From Thermomicrobiales bacterium (GTDB taxonomy: Bacteria > Chloroflexota > Chloroflexia > Thermomicrobiales > UBA6265): 5,655 bases of DNA. Under the pieces are notes generated by a model. It ran no database searches and was not told where the DNA came from. It worked only from the letters and a program-made list of their open reading frames with translations. Both the position numbers and the translations under genes were made by a program. The stretch's first letter is position 1, and each line of letters opens with the position of its first letter. This document shows positions 4,378-5,655 of the stretch, one piece after another. The stretch is taken from contig JAICRA010000113.1 of the NCBI GenBank assembly GCA_025937615.1, positions 1 through 5,655 of the forward strand. The letters run 5' to 3'.

Positions 4378-5652
4378 TCAGTCGGCAGCGGCGTTTCCCT
4401 GAGCGACGCGCTTGGCGCGCTCCTTAATGGCGGCGCTGCTCTCTTGCTTTGAGACCCGCCCCTGGGGCGTGACGATGCCGTCATTCGCGTAGCGATCCGC
4501 CACCATCAGATCGAAACCGTGGACGCTACTCTCCATCGAGGAGTATCGGCCGGCGGTGTACGCACGTGATCTGGTCCCCTGCTGCTGCAGCTCACAAACG
4601 TGCCAGTCCTGACGGTTGGTGAGATCCCAGAACTCGATTGCTTCGTCCGGGTTGAAATCTGGTTTCGCCATCTCCCGCGGGTCGAAATACCACTCGCAGC
4701 GTACCAGCGTCCGGCCCGGTTCCAACGGGGTGACCCAGTGCAGCATCAAGTAGTCGGGATGGAGGCTGAAGAGCAGATTCGGCCAAATCGCGGAGTAGTA
4801 AATGCGCTTGTGGTCGTCCTCGGTCATCCCCGGCATCGGTTCCCGGCCGTCTGCCGCGCCCGTCATCGACAGCGTCTCGTACTGCGGCAGGACCTCCATG
4901 TAGCTGTTCATCGCCGCGCCCTCAGACGGCAAATAGCTCCCCGAGTTGTAAGGCGTGATCCGGTTCAACTGCGGATGGACGCCAGGACAGTGGTAGCACT
5001 CCTGGTAGTTCTCGACGATGGCCTTCCAGTTCGCGCTGACGTCGTAGTCGATGCGCCGCACCCGGCGTAGCGCAGCGAGGTCAAACCGTTCGAACGTCGA
5101 GACGATATTCCCCAGGAAGTCGTGCAGTGGCTCCGAAGTGCCCGACAGATCGGCATAAACTATCCCCTGCCAGGTATCGACGCGTACCGGAATAAGCCCC
5201 CACTCCTCCGGGTCGAAATCGACCAGTAGCTCCGTGTGTCGCGGCTGCTTGAGCGTTCCCTGGAGATCGTAGATCCAGGCGTGATACGGGCACTGAAACC
5301 GCGGCAGCGTGCCAGACTCTTCTTCGACGATCGTCGCCCCGCGATGCCGGCAAACGTTGTAGAACCCGCGCAACTCGCCATCGTTGCCGCGAACGATTAT
5401 CAGGTTTTCGCCGGCCACCGGCGCCAGGAAGTACTGCCCCGCGGTCAGCGCATCATCGACGCGCCCGACGCTCACCCAGCCTCCAGCAAACCACGCATCC
5501 TGCTCGTAGTCGAAGACGTCCTGATCGTGGAACGTCCGAGGTGGCAGCACGCATGCTTGCAGCGTCGGTCGCCGCACCCCGGCGACTTCTTCCGCGCTGA
5601 CTGGAGACTCAGGAACCGGACGCTGCCGGGGCATTGCGGGCGCGTCGACCAT
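4378..5652 (-). CDS. Rieske non-heme iron oxygenase, alpha subunit (GbcA/CntA-like)
   Basis: Numbering from the ATG at 5652, the product has 424 residues, usual for the family. The N-terminal Rieske [2Fe-2S] domain (about 55-165) shows CRHRG (101-105) and CPYHAW (121-126), giving ligands C101, H103, C121 and H124. The C-terminal catalytic domain has NWKAIVENYQECYHCPGVHP (208-227), placing iron ligands at H221 and H226, with D349 in NRQDWH as the probable third. The residue bridging Rieske and iron centres is E218 rather than the Asp of naphthalene dioxygenase. As I recall, Glu there occurs in CntA-type quaternary-amine monooxygenases, and the ENYQECYHC stretch resembles glycine betaine/stachydrine demethylases. 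A soluble enzyme of this type needs a reductase, not seen here. The substrate is inferred only; other ring-hydroxylating relatives remain possible. The frame stays open to the window edge (TTG at 5655), so a start further upstream cannot be excluded; ATG 5634 is another option. Confidence 0.92.
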   Translation of the reverse strand: MVDAPAMPRQRPVPESPVSAEEVAGVRRPTLQACVLPPRTFHDQDVFDYEQDAWFAGGWVSVGRVDDALTAGQYFLAPVAGENLIIVRGNDGELRGFYNVCRHRGATIVEEESGTLPRFQCPYHAWIYDLQGTLKQPRHTELLVDFDPEEWGLIPVRVDTWQGIVYADLSGTSEPLHDFLGNIVSTFERFDLAALRRVRRIDYDVSANWKAIVENYQECYHCPGVHPQLNRITPYNSGSYLPSEGAAMNSYMEVLPQYETLSMTGAADGREPMPGMTEDDHKRIYYSAIWPNLLFSLHPDYLMLHWVTPLEPGRTLVRCEWYFDPREMAKPDFNPDEAIEFWDLTNRQDWHVCELQQQGTRSRAYTAGRYSSMESSVHGFDLMVADRYANDGIVTPQGRVSKQESSAAIKERAKRVAQGNAAAD

Positions 5653-5655
5653 CAA

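Noticed and set aside
4378..4380. TGA stop of the oxygenase as a possible Sec codon, given selA nearby
   Set aside because: The protein already has full family length and its catalytic residues. The sequence after the stop is the repeat-rich spacer without coding character.

Overview
This is a chromosomal window of roughly 60% G+C from a bacterium. It holds four recognisable protein genes, the 3' end of a fifth, and two tRNA genes. Neither tRNA encodes its 3' CCA. Gene density is high and codon third positions are G/C rich. I see no insertion sequence, phage gene or CRISPR array. The mix (SelA, long-form hibernation factor, an MshA-like GT4 glycosyltransferase in a genome that does not look clearly actinobacterial, and a Rieske oxygenase) would fit a high-GC Chloroflexota such as a Thermomicrobia relative. 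That placement is an impression from family resemblance, not a demonstrated assignment.

Layout. Positions 1-114 are the last 37 codons of an unidentified + strand gene. It converges tail-to-tail with selA (125-1567, - strand), only 10 bases separating the two stop codons, and a GC hairpin carries one stop in its loop. Upstream of selA on the same strand lies tRNA-Pro(CGG) (1622-1696, -), which has a plausible promoter and a good intrinsic terminator. That terminator ends about 13 bases before the selA start codon. A 249-base divergent spacer (1697-1945) with both tRNA promoters and an 18-base palindrome separates it from tRNA-Arg(CCT) (1946-2018, +). Next come hpf (2126-2704, +), a 229-base leader with a strong imperfect hairpin, and the GT4 glycosyltransferase (2934-4277, +). 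A 100-base convergent spacer with repeated ATCACC words follows, then a Rieske non-heme iron oxygenase alpha subunit (4378-5652, -), whose 5' end touches the window edge.

How the parts relate. There is no single pathway here. selA, the two tRNAs and hpf all concern translation: Sec-tRNA synthesis, Pro and Arg decoding, and ribosome hibernation. The glycosyltransferase and the oxygenase are separate metabolic genes. The most useful leads are regulatory: the terminator just before selA; three AGG codons confined to the first 26 codons of hpf, just downstream of the AGG-reading tRNA; and the structured leader of the glycosyltransferase. I found no convincing evidence of a wholly new system.
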